Source: Lottia gigantea | Taxonomy: Eukaryota; Mollusca; Gastropoda; Lottiidae | Assembly (NCBI RefSeq): GCF_000327385.1 | Contig: NW_008707735.1 | Location: 422,226-486,225, forward strand | Reading direction: 5' to 3' | Length of the DNA: 64,000 nucleotides | Part shown: in pieces, positions 1 through 12,800 of the stretch | Position numbering within the stretch: the stretch's first letter is position 1 | How the letters are laid out: the number at the start of each line of letters is the position of its first letter | Translations under genes and position numbers: made by a program | The notes under the pieces: generated by a model | Seen by the model: the letters and a program-made list of their open reading frames with translations, nothing else | What the model was told of the DNA's origin: nothing | Databases searched by the model: none

Positions 1-99
1 TCAATTAATTCAAACTTTTAGACACTAAATGAATTAATAATTCAGAATAAAACACATATTTTTCTTAAACAAAAATAGTAGTAGAAGAGTGTCTTATAT

Positions 100-190
100 T
101 GAAAGGGACAAGATTGGGTTCGTTGACACCTCATGCAGTGTGCAATTGGGGAAATCTTGTCAGGACAAATTAACATTATCAAGAGATATT
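100..190 (-). repeat. Family A fragment, antisense
   Basis: The reverse complement shows the ATTGCACACTGCATGAGGTG-like core. Together with 765-850 and 59900-59960 it is one of only three antisense copies seen inside genes. Confidence 0.55.
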
Positions 191-764
191 TAACATGAAT
201 ATTCTGTTTGTTTGAACGACTTAAAGATATACTTCATCAATTCACAATGACTGATATAGATCCTCAGGGTATTGGATTGTTTGCCTGTTGCCAGTCGTGT
301 CTGAATTGATCTTAAAACTAACAATCTTATTTTGTGAATGGAATTGGTGGAGTATTTTAGGTCAGATGAGAATTTAAAATAGAAAAAATAATCAATAAAT
401 TATCAGAGCAAGATATTTTTAATTATTATGACAACAACAATTAAAAACAATATCTTTAGTTAATCTGAAGTTTTTCATTAATTAAGTAAAAATGTTAAAT
501 CTTGAATTCTTTCCAAAAAAATGTATTGATTATGCAAAAAGTTGTAAAATCTTCAATTTTATTGAAAAGAAAAGTATGTTTTCTTAATATTGATTAGATC
601 AAAAAGTTTTTAATTTGGCATTTTTTATAGGGACAAAATATTAATTTTATTTTGACGACAATTCCAAACACAAACTATTTGTAAAATTTAAAACTGAACT
701 TAAAAAAGAATAATATTTTGTCTTGAATAAAAATCTTACTGCTTGACCAACCTGAAAATATAAC

Positions 765-850
765 TGTAAAAATTGTGTACTGTTGTAAACCAGCAGAGCC
801 ATGTAGTGTGCAATGAGGGACATTTTTCCAAGGCAGCTTGAGAATGTTCT
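765..850 (-). repeat. Family A fragment, antisense, just upstream of the first CEP350 exon in the window
   Basis: Plus-strand CCATGTAGTGTGCAATGAGG is the reverse complement of the family core CCTCATTGCACACT(G)CATGG. Confidence 0.65.
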
Positions 851-876
851 GTCAGAGTTTTTAAATTTGATTTCAG

Positions 877-3800
877 GGCCAACAAAATGAAGTGACTGGA
901 AAATCAAGACAGACTACGACAACTAGACGTAAAGTTATCAAACTGGGTAAGTTTTAAAAGACTTAAAACGTACAAGGAACTATTTAACTATGTGAACTCT
1001 CTTAAAGATTTGATTGATCCCATATTCTTTTCAAATCAAAGTATTTGGTATGAGTAAACCTTACTATAATTTTATGTTTGATTGTTGTATAAAGGGTTCT
1101 CTAAGATACATGTTTTGTCAAAACGGTAGTATTCTTTACAAGTTACCTTTCGAAAGTTGCCCTCGTGTCGATTTACAACTTCTATTATCTTGATCACAGG
1201 CAGTTTTAGATTTAAAAATAATTTAATTGTATTGAAATTAGAAGTATTTATGAAAGCCTGTATAGATCTTTAATATTGACTTTCAATAGCTAGTAATTTC
1301 ATTTGAATAAAACCTTTATCTATCACAACCATATTTATAATATTATAGTCATATTATTACATACTTCATAGAACAAAACAATTTAAAAACTTTTTATATA
1401 TTGTATTGAATGAAACTAAAATGATTTAAATTAGGGGGAATATTTTATTGGTGAAATATGGAGCAGAATTTTGTAATTTCTAACGTTGCTGGCACGCAGT
1501 GGCCAATGTGAATCTGGAATATAATTTTAACTTGTGCCTTCGTTTTCATGACAAGATTATCGTGTCGCAGACAAGATTTATAATATCAAACCAGTTTGAT
1601 AATTGTTGCCAATTGTTTTTTAGTCTGAAAGACAGGGCATCATCGGATTCATTTTCCTTTCAATTGTATGATCTTCACGTGACTGCACGTGATCTGACTA
1701 AAGATTTTTGTCTCCTCGTATACCCACAGCCAGTTGGTGAAACACTTTACAAGACTCTAGTCACTGACAAAAAATCACCTACCAGGAAATAAAAGCATAA
1801 AGCTGACACGCACAAATTTTTATTTCTGACAAGTAGTACAGGTACATATAGTTGAAAATAGTGTCTAGGGTCTAGAGATGTTCTCAATATATAACCAGTT
1901 TAGCAGTAATATATTCTAACACTGACCAGTAATTTATGATTTTGAGTTGATAGTTTGGTATTTTTGGTATCAATATAAAATATGATATACAACTATATTC
2001 TATATACCAGGGTATTGTGTGGTGGTTATTATTTTATATCTATAGACCTGGCCGTTTATTTCTATTGGGGGTTGATAATATCTATAGGACTGGACCTTTT
2101 ATTACTGTCTTAAATACTGTCTTATCAAATAGCCCTAGCCGTTTATTTCTCTTAGAGCTGGAATAATTCATAGGACTGGACCTTTTATTACTGTCTTAAA
2201 TACTGTCTTATCAAATAGCCCTAGCCGTTTATTTCTTTTAGAGCTGGAATAATTCATAGGACTGGACCTTTTATTGAGGTAGCTCAAATTAGTATGTGTC
2301 GAGTCGAAGAGTCGAATAGCCCTGGTCGTTTGGTTTTTTTCTTTCAGTGATCATATTGTATATATTATAAGTTGGCTCTGTTATTTCTAATCAGAGTCAC
2401 ACTTGAATATTGTTGTGACAAAAAGACCTGAGCCTTTTTTGTTGTTGCAGTATTATTGTAACTGGGTTCAATTATTATGAGTTATTTGGAATCCCCAAAT
2501 AGGATGCCTAGTTGACAAATCTTAATACATTTTAAACATTATGTGGACTCTCTGAAATTGTTCATATTTTCAAAACAAATTCAAGTCTATTTCAGCAAAA
2601 CATTAAAAAAAGGTTATTAGCCTCTCATTGTTCTATAATTAGTCAATCAAGTCCTAAAAATCAGAACAGTAAGTCTATATAATGTGGTTAGGATTAAGCT
2701 GATTATGTTAATCTTCTAATCTCTTTATGATAATCTGTACAGGTCTAATGAGGTACATTACCCTGATACAATCTACCAGTCAGTCTTGACTGTTTAATGT
2801 CAATGTACAGAAGTTTGTTTTGATTTGGAATATTTGTGTTCTTCTGATTTGTTGTTTTGATAAAAGTAAGAATTTTCGATGTTTCTGTTTATCATAATTA
2901 TAAGAAAATTTGAAATTTGTGTTGTGTTTTCTTTTAATTGTGTTTTATACAGGAGACGTGTACCCAGCTTTAGACTAGCTGTCAATAAACTATGTAAAAT
3001 ATTTAAATTTAAGATATTAGATATTAAACTGGGGTTGTATTTCACTCTGATTATTATTTAAATATACTCTATATTGAAATATTTAATCTAAAACTGCTGA
3101 TCTATAAAATGAATTCACTCTGTTTATTTAAACTGTAGTTTAATGAACTGGTGTAATTCAATCTAACTTGTTTAACTGTTTTAAATTATTGATTGATTTT
3201 AAAACCATTGTGAATTATTTCAATAAATCAAATTGAGTTGTTTGATTTAACTAGGAGTAGGAATAAGGGCTTTTGAGTTTATTTTAATAATATTTGGATT
3301 AAAATAAGAATAGGAAAAGGGCATGTGATTTTAAATTTTTTGCCAGTCACGTTTGACATGAGTGTGTATTTGTTAACTTTTAAATGGATTGGATAAAACT
3401 GTATCTGGCTATGCATTCATGATTTAGTATTTTTATTTATTTATTTTTTTCCAGATCATGATAGATATCAAGAAGCAGACGTGAAACAGAAGTCAAGAAA
3501 ATCAGAACGAGGCTATGGAACAGAACATGGTGCAGATTCAAGGGGGATAACTAGGAAACCATATCAAACCAATGGTGATTTAGACTTGATCATACAGGAC
3601 AGAAAGGAAGAACATCGGAAAGTAATAGAAACACAACGTCAGAGATTACGGGAAGTGAATACAGAAGGATCTTATTTAGACAATGTGCCTCCATCTCATA
3701 CCGTTTCCCAGAATTCCATAGGAGATTTGACGGACAGTCGTGCTTTACGTGAAACAGAAATACGATTTTTGAACGCCCAGACACCTGTTCCGAGAGACAA

Positions 3801-6800
3801 TGTGAAGAAAAGTAGAGAGCCGAAACTTACATACGTGGACGTACCATTTCCAGGACAACATAATAATAATGCTCCATCAAATCACCACGGTAATAAGGAT
3901 ATACCTGTAACCATGGATACTGGAAGTGCCGAGAGTTCAGACCAGAATAATCGGATACGACGTAAAAAGCGAGGATTGATTGCTGATCTTCCGGAGAATA
4001 ATGGTAAGTGAATTGTAAAATTTACTGTCTGTGGAAGGTCACCACTGGGACTTCGTAATATCAAAGAGCCTTATGTGATAAACCATATTTTGCAATTAGT
4101 GACGTCATCAAACATTTAGTTTTAGTGAAATTGCAGGAACCACAAACGTCTGATTGAAAATTAGAATGATGTAAATTAATGCTATCAGTGTCCCTGATAC
4201 ACATAAAAAATTTAGAAAACATCTTATTATATCACAATTTTATCATGATATATTAATGGTAGATATTGTTATATCCACTTGAACCAATATCACCCAACCC
4301 TGGGGAGTAAAGGTTGTACTAATGACAAAGTTATGAAAGCACTGGCACAGGACTTGATATTAAATTGGCAGGCTATACTCACCTTTTCACAATACTTAAT
4401 AACACTGAGCCATGTTTCTTTAAAAACTAATGATCAATTTTTGAAAAAATAGGGCTCTTCCATGAACTGGTCATCTCTCTACATCTTTTTGAGAAATGAA
4501 CATTAAAATAAGATTAAAATGAAACCTGAAACCACCAATTGTTAAACCTTAATCTGTCTCTCTTAGATTTAAACCAAGTTAGACAACTCTAGATGCTTTC
4601 CTTTGATCTTGGAGATAATCTTTATCCAGATTATCATAATCTTTGTATGATTATCCCTTTTTACTTTGATTTCTGATTTTTTGGATAAATAAACTTGAGC
4701 GTTTCTCTGATCTTACAAGATTTTCTGATAATATTTTTAACCTGTATTTTTTCTTCATTACACTCTGTTAAGTATTCTAGACTTTAAAGTTTTGATTTAT
4801 TTTTTTAAGGTATCTTGTTAAGAACTTGAATCTAATCACGTGTAGGATTTTTTTCTAAATTACGTCTTGCATTTCATTGGATGATTTTACCCTAAATTTT
4901 TTGTGGATTTAAGAAATTATGATACTACTATATGAACTTTGGAAATGAAAAAAGAATTGATTTGGATGAGAAACTTTGATGATATAAAGTTCTAGAGAAC
5001 TAATTAGAAATTTTTTAAAAATGTGACTTTGATGAAATATAACAATACAAGGATAATATATATAACTGAATATATATATTTGTGATTTATAAAATGTTAT
5101 AATATCAGAATGGCCAAATTAAAATATAACTATAAATATCGAAAATTTAGACGCAAATTTAAAAGAATAGTCAAAGGTAAGATGGAAGTGTTTTTGACAT
5201 AATTTCGGTAAAGTGAGAAATATTCTTGTATCTTTTTGATGGTGACAAGCAGTCCTTGACGTATTTTGGCTGATAAAAAGAGTTGTATTTGGAAATAGAA
5301 GTTAGTTTTCAGTATTTGGAATGTTATTTTCCAGTTCTGATTTTCACAATATTTTTTATCTCTTTTCAGATATTTTAACCAAATTAAAAGAAAGAATCAG
5401 ACAACAACAATTAAACGCATCATCCTCAGGTAAAACAAGTTACTATATAATTACTAAAAAATATTCAACTTAATCATATTTTTAATCATTTATTTAGTTT
5501 GTCATTTAGTCATTCATTCATTCATTCATTCTTTCTCCTATACACTTGTTCATTTCTTTCTTCTTTCATTTATTTGGGTACTCACAATTTGATTCAAAGT
5601 GCACTAATTCATCTAGCCATCTATAGTGATGTACTATTCTTTCACCTTTTTCATTTATTCATTCAATGGTCTTTTCTACTAATCATGTGCTATTTCATTT
5701 ATTTATTCATTCGTGCATACATTTGTGTGCTATTCTATTCTATTCTATTCTATTCTATTCTATTCTATTCTATTCTATTCTATTCTATTCTATTCTATTC
5801 TATTCTATGTGTAATGTAGATACAAGTAGTCGAGATGACAGTCTACTAGAGCCAGGATCCCGCCACCCCCAGCGTGTTCTACATGACCCCTATGATCCTG
5901 TTAGTATGAGACCAGGTGCTAATTGTGATGGTATGGATAAACCAACCATGACTAGAAAAATAGCAACTGGACCTACTATACCATCTTATAAAGGTAAGTA
6001 CTGATTTCTACTCTGAAATTTAATTGGTCATCGCTGTTTATCTCATGGTGATATTAGGTACCGTACATGGGGTTTAAAAGTTTAATATCACCCATTTTTA
6101 GACCTAATAACTTTCATTTGATGTGTTGTTTGGTCTGGCAATTATAATTCAAGGTTACTAACTTTTGTGCTGTGTCTCTAGCAATTCTAATTTCCTTGCC
6201 CCAAAAAATTTCACTGCAAGATAGTTGATTGTGAAATAGAATTCAAGGTCACACTGGACTAGAGAAAACTAGTTAAGATATCAGAGATAAAGAAGAAATA
6301 AGATTTGATATCAGTTCACTTTCTCTGACTAATAATAATATCTGTGAAGTAGTTTGACTTTATTTGAAGTAGAAAACTTGACCCCTCTTCCCTCAGTCAA
6401 CAGAAAGATATCTTATATAGGGTGGTTAGTTATATTTATTTTAGGGGCTGACTTTTACAGTAGAACATGTCTTAGAGCTAATTATATTGAACTGATTCAA
6501 AAAGGGTTTTCTAGCCTGTATGTAATTGGTGGAAAAAGTGTCTAGTTGTTCGGATGGGGCAATAAACCAAGGCCCAGTTTGCTGTAGATTGTGCACGTTA
6601 AAGATCCCTCGAAAGTCGGACATTGAAAAAGAGACGACTTATATTGCTGTTCTGCACAAAGTTCCCTCATTGCACACTGCAAAGTATTGCCCGTCTTCAT
6701 TAACCCTAGTTTAAGCAGAAACTAGAACTTCCTTTGAAAATCTGTAAAGTATATTGAGATGTAGTATTTTGGGATTAATAAGAGAATATTATAATAAGGT

Positions 6801-9800
6801 AGAAGTTATTGAATATGAATATTGATACATTAGTATAACAAGGTGTTAATAAAGGTTTTAATAATTATACCTGTTCAGGGCTTGTTTAGTTTGTATTATA
6901 TAGGTTTAGTTTGTATTATATAGGTTTAGTTTGTATTATATAGGTTTAGTTCTTATATCTTTATACAAATATTAATTAATAATAACTTACTAGTAATAAA
7001 TGACCTCTTAGTTCTTATGCACTGATGACTTTGTGTTTTTTCAAGTTTTCAATGGGGTTTTTTTAACTTATATTTTCTACAGAGCATTATGCAGTTAACT
7101 ATTCAAATATAATATTGTAACTTGTTATGAATGGCCTTTGTCAAACTTGATATTATGTTTCTTTAGGAATAACTTAAGATGTATTGTTTGTGATGAATCT
7201 TTGATATAATTGAATTATAATTATCAGCATAAACAGTGGTCTTTCTCTTTATTTTTGTAGCTTTCTGTAAAATATATCCCTTCTTTTGTGGTTTTTATAA
7301 GAATTATTCCTGTTTCTTTCTGCAGTATTTACCAATATTTTAAATACTCTGTTATTTACCTACAGGATTAACTGATCTGTATATAATTCTCTGTTTCTTT
7401 CTGCAGTATTTACCAATATTTTAAATACTCTGTTATTTACCTACAGGATTAACTGATCTATATATAATTCTCTGTTTCTTTCTGCAGTATTTACCAATAT
7501 TTTAAATACTCTGTTATTTACCTACAGGATTAACTGATCTATATATAATTCTCTGTTTCTTTCTGCAGTATTTACCAATATTTTAAATACTCTGTTATTT
7601 ACCTACAGGATTAACTGATCTGTATATAATTCTCTGTTTCTTTCTGCAGTATTTACCAATATTTTAAATACTCTGTTATTTACCTACAGGATTAACTGAT
7701 CTATATATAATTCTCTGTTTCTTTCTGCAGTATTTACCAATATTTTAAATACTCTGTTATTTACCTACAGGATTAACTGATCTGTATATAATTCTCTGTT
7801 TCTTTCTGCAGTATTTACCAATATTTTAAATACTCTGTTATTTACCTACAGGATTAACTGATCTATATATAATTCTCTGTTTCTTTCTGCAGTATTTACC
7901 AATATTTTAAATACTCTGTTATTTACCTACAGGATTAACTGATCTGTATATAATTCTCTGTTTCTTTCTGCAGTATTTACCAATATTTTAAATACTCTGT
8001 TATTTACCTACAGGATTAACTGATCTGTATATAATTCTCTGTTTCTTTCTGCAGTATTTACCAATATTTTAAATACTCTGTTATTTACCTACAGGATTAA
8101 CTGATCTGTATATAATTCTCTGTTTCTTTCTGCAGTATTTACCAATATTTTAAATACTCTGTTATTTACCTACAGGATTAACTGATCTGTATATAATTCT
8201 CTGTTTCTTTCTGCAGTATTTACCAATATTTTAAATACTCTGTTATTTACCTACAGGATTAACTGATCTATATATAATTCTCTGTTTCTTTCTGCAGTAT
8301 TTACCAATATTTTAAATACTCTGTTATTTACCTACAGGATTAACTGATCTGTATATAATTCTCTGTTTCTTGAACATTTGACAATATTGAAAGTATTCTG
8401 ATTTTTCTGTAGGATTTGCGGATGTTGGAACTACTAGTGATAGTAAACAGTCATCACGACCTGTATCTCAATCAACCCCTATCCTTGTTAAAAAGAAAAT
8501 TAAAAAACCTCCACCGTCTGTTAATATACAACCTAGAAAATATGAAATGTACGGCACAGGTAAGTTTAGAACTTTTAATATATTTTTAAACTTTGTGTTC
8601 AAAAAGACACTTTGCCAAAAATTACAAAGATATGAAATAAATTAACAAGTGATCGAGTGATGTAATTTGAATATTATGCAAATGATATGTAAATTAGATG
8701 GTAATGTTAGTCTGACAGTCTTACTTCAAGAAGTCAATGTTTGTGAGATAGCTACTGTAAGCATCATTCCAATTTTCAGTCCACATTGATTAATTTAAAA
8801 GGTAAATAAGAAATAGTGTTTGTTTTTTTTAGAATACCCCTCGAGTGGAGAATCAGGCTTGTCTTCTACAGAAAAACCTAAAAAACCTACAAGAGTTATT
8901 TCTACAGACAGGAAAAACCCCAATGGTAGGTTTTAACTCTCTTACTTCATTGCATACTGATTGGGTTTAACTGTCAAAAAAGTGGAAAAAGTAGGATATA
9001 AAACTCATTTTATTACGTTAGCTCAATAAGATATAGAACAGTAGGATATAAAACTCATTTTATTACGTTAGCTCAATAAGATATAGAACAGTAGAAAGTA
9101 TAACTCATTTTATTACGTTAGCTCAATAAGATATAGAACAGTAGAAAGTATAACTCATTTTATTACGTTAGCTCAATAAGATATAGAACAGTAGGATATA
9201 AAACTCATTTTATTACGTTAGCTCAATAAGATATAGAACAGTAGGATATAAAACTCATTTTATTACGTTAGCTCAATAAGATACAGAACAGTAGGATATA
9301 AAACTCATTTTATTACGTTAGCTCAATAAGATATAGAACAGTAGGATATAAAACTCATTTTATTACGTTAGCTCAATAAGATATAGAACAGTAGGATATA
9401 AAACTCATTTTATTACGTTAGCTCAATAAGATATAGAACAGTAGAAAGTATAACTCGATTTTTCATGTTATTTTAGAAATCATCACAACTTCTTCATGGA
9501 GAGCCGGCCAGGAATTGGTACGACAGAAACTTGGTCCAATGAGAACAAAGAAATCATCTGGAGACTCACAGAGAAAAGGTAGGAGCCGGTTTTAAATTTC
9601 TAGCAAGCTTATTGTAAGTAGAATGATTATTGAAACTTGTATGATACTCCAGTGTAATCAATTCCTAAATATTAGTAATATATGACTTAAAAAACATGGT
9701 GATGTATTCCCATAAATTGGTTTTTGTAAAAAGGTTTTCGAAAATTTTTTACGTGTATCAGGGACATTGATTTCATTGATTTGCTCCGTTCTCATTTTAA

Positions 9801-12800
9801 GGCAAACAAACAAAAGATGAACTCGTGTTTTATCAAATGAAATTCTGCTTTCAGACGTGGTCCAGCCCGAAGAACAGCGTCGACCTGATGGGGCTGAAGG
9901 TCATGACCTTTGGCAACATGTGGGGTCAAACAACAATGGAACTATGGGTAAAGACAGAACGAAATCAAAAGGTACAGTAGCGGAGGAGACACAGAAAATA
10001 CTGGATGATTTTCACATTGATCGAGAAACATCAGATGAAGATGGTAAAAATTCCACGAAGCCTGAACGAAGTCGTCCAGCCGTGAAAAGAAAAGCTCCCA
10101 AACAAACAGGTCAGTTATTAGTTTTAATATTTAAAGAGATTGTAAAGAGATTTTCTAGTCTTGTTATATTTTGATGACTCTGATATTGTTGAGTAAACTT
10201 CCCATTTTCAATCAAACGTCTGGATCCTGCAATGACACTAAAACTAAACATTTCACTATCAAGATGATCTTAGATATTTATAGATTTATAGGGTATGCTT
10301 ACTCTTCTAGACACCTGATACCACTTTTCATTATGAAATATTTACTCATTTATAATTGATATACTTCCTCATATGAAAAGTTCTTTATTTGCTAGAAAAT
10401 GAATAACCAATATGTTGTCATAGATTTCAGGTTTTGTTTTGTTTTCTAATCGTGAGGACGAGGTTTTTTTATTAACAAGGTTTATAATATTTGAAATTGA
10501 CCATTTTAGAGCCTGATAAACAAACATCAGCAGCAGCCAAACAACGCCATTATGATCAGGAAGCAGTGAGAAAATACATCGCCAAACAGAAAGCAGATAG
10601 ACAGCGAAAAAAGAAAGAAGAAGAAGAAAATCAGATGAATGAAAGTGAGAAAAAGAAGCGACATTTAGAGGAATTATACAATAAACAAAAATCTTCCACA
10701 CAGAAAACTCAAAAAGTCATGAAAACTAAACCAAGATCTCAGAAAACTCGACGGACAGCCTCAGATGAAACTCATGATAGGAAACGAATTGTAAGTTTAC
10801 TCTGTATGTTTTTGTCTGATATAATGTTCCAGTCATTTATTTGACATCCCTCAACTTTCTATTGAACTCTTCTACTCATACATACTCTCTATCAATATTA
10901 AACTGTATATGTATGATTGGAAGAACTCATTTGTGAACTTAGGGGTGTTTTTGTTGCCTATCAAAGATCTCTGTTTTTTAAAGCAACCAATGAATTTTTT
11001 TGTCCTTTGACTTCTGCATTTTTCTGACCATTCTAAAATATTGTGTTTGATTGTAGGTGAGTGGCGGTTCTGATAAAGATAATAACGATACCCAAAATAC
11101 AACTGGAGGTCATGACCTAGAAGATGACAGTGATACGTTAACGGGGAATTCAGAAGAGGAGACAACTCCTATTGGTACTCCTAGGTATGTATAAATAATT
11201 ACAATATAGTTTGACCAATGAGTGCTGAAATTCAGAAGTTTGGAAATTGTACCGACAACCAAGGGTCAAGTTTGAAACGGAAATTGAGAGTTAAGTATCA
11301 GACTTTCAGAAATTGAAAGTGCCAAGATTGGTATGTTCAGAGATAGAACTGTGAACTTGCCATGATGCCATGATGCGCAATTTAAGAAAAGGACGTAAAA
11401 AAACAAAGGAAAGACAAAACTATTTGTGAAAACATTTTAATCAAACAGACAAATAAACATGCGGCAAGATTACAATCTCCATTTTCTTTTTACAGAGAAG
11501 AGAGGAAAAAGATTAGAGAATCAGAAAAAACAGAACAGACGGCATCAACCAAACCTGGCCTCGATCCAAAACTTCATATTAATCTTGATGATGCTTTCGC
11601 GAGGTTCTCGGAGGTGATGAAAAAGCGAGCACAAGCTGGATTACTAACAGATCCTATGAGTCATCCCGCACAGGGCCTCTCATCGTTAGAGGGCAATGAC
11701 CAGGATGTAGAGGTCAGGAAGCAAGCTATTAAAGATATGGCCAGTAGTTTACGGAATAGGTTACGAGGGATTACTGCACCTGGACCGTCTGCTGTCAACA
11801 CTAACGGACCTCAGTCTCTGAATAATGATACCAGCTCTGGAAGCCGTGCCACTCATCAAGGTAAGAAAGATTAATTTTTTACAAGGATGACAACTTTAAA
11901 TCACAAGAATCTTATCTACCAGCTGATTCTTGGTTAAACCTCTTGGTATAGAGGTATGGATTATCCGTACCTATTTATAGCTAGGTCGAAGAATGGGGAA
12001 AGATTATGCAAAGTTACCAAGATAAGAGTCAACTGGAATAATGGTTCATTCCACAAAGCCACAATGTTTTGTCAGGTGAACAAATGTTCCATTATGTTTT
12101 TCAGGGCTGGTATCTGTAAACAGTCAAGAGAATAAAGAATATGGTTCACGATATGATCGTCTGATCGGTAGAAACTCTGATGTTTTTACAACAACTACTA
12201 ATCTACCAGGTACAGTTTCATTGTGTATTATATATATGACCATCGATTCTCAGACTGTATTCTAAAGCCACGTGCAGAAAAATAGGGAGTCAAACTCAAT
12301 TTCATGTTCGGTTTCTTTTTTCTTTATGACTTACTGAATACAAATGACGTTATGGGTTACCTAATTCTATTTAATTTAGAAATTTTATTTTGACTTTTCA
12401 TTGTCATATTTTGACCTTCACTCTGACCTCTATAACTTTGGACCTTTGACCATGTTAGTTGGACCCTGACCTATATGTACTCCATGATTTGAAAAAAAAC
12501 TGGTTATTTCTACAGGATCCAGAGAGTTAGGAAAGAGAGCGAGGGATGTTTTAGAAGAGAATTACCAGAAAGAGGCTGCTATCAGGATCCAGTCTGCGTA
12601 TCGAGGTCATTCGGCCAGACGTAGTTTAGACCTCAGTTCACAATCAGCTCATCATCCTGATATAATAGATGGCGCCACAAACAAACATAAATCAAAAACA
12701 CATAATCACGTAAGTTACCCTGACATACTATTTTTAGAAACTTTATTTATAGTTATATAATGCACTTGTATGAATTATGTTCTTAGCTATGTGGACTCTC

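Noticed and set aside
1499-1792. Open frame of 97 codons inside the first intron
   Set aside because: No recognisable domain, no splice or promoter context, and it lies in repeat-containing intron.
5499-5819. Open frame of 106 codons rich in FYSIL repeats
   Set aside because: It is translated microsatellite (TTCTA)n and AT-rich intron; the real exon starts at 5820 in another frame.
7321-8373. CRISPR-like array
   Set aside because: Units are contiguous with no unique spacers, and the genome is clearly animal.
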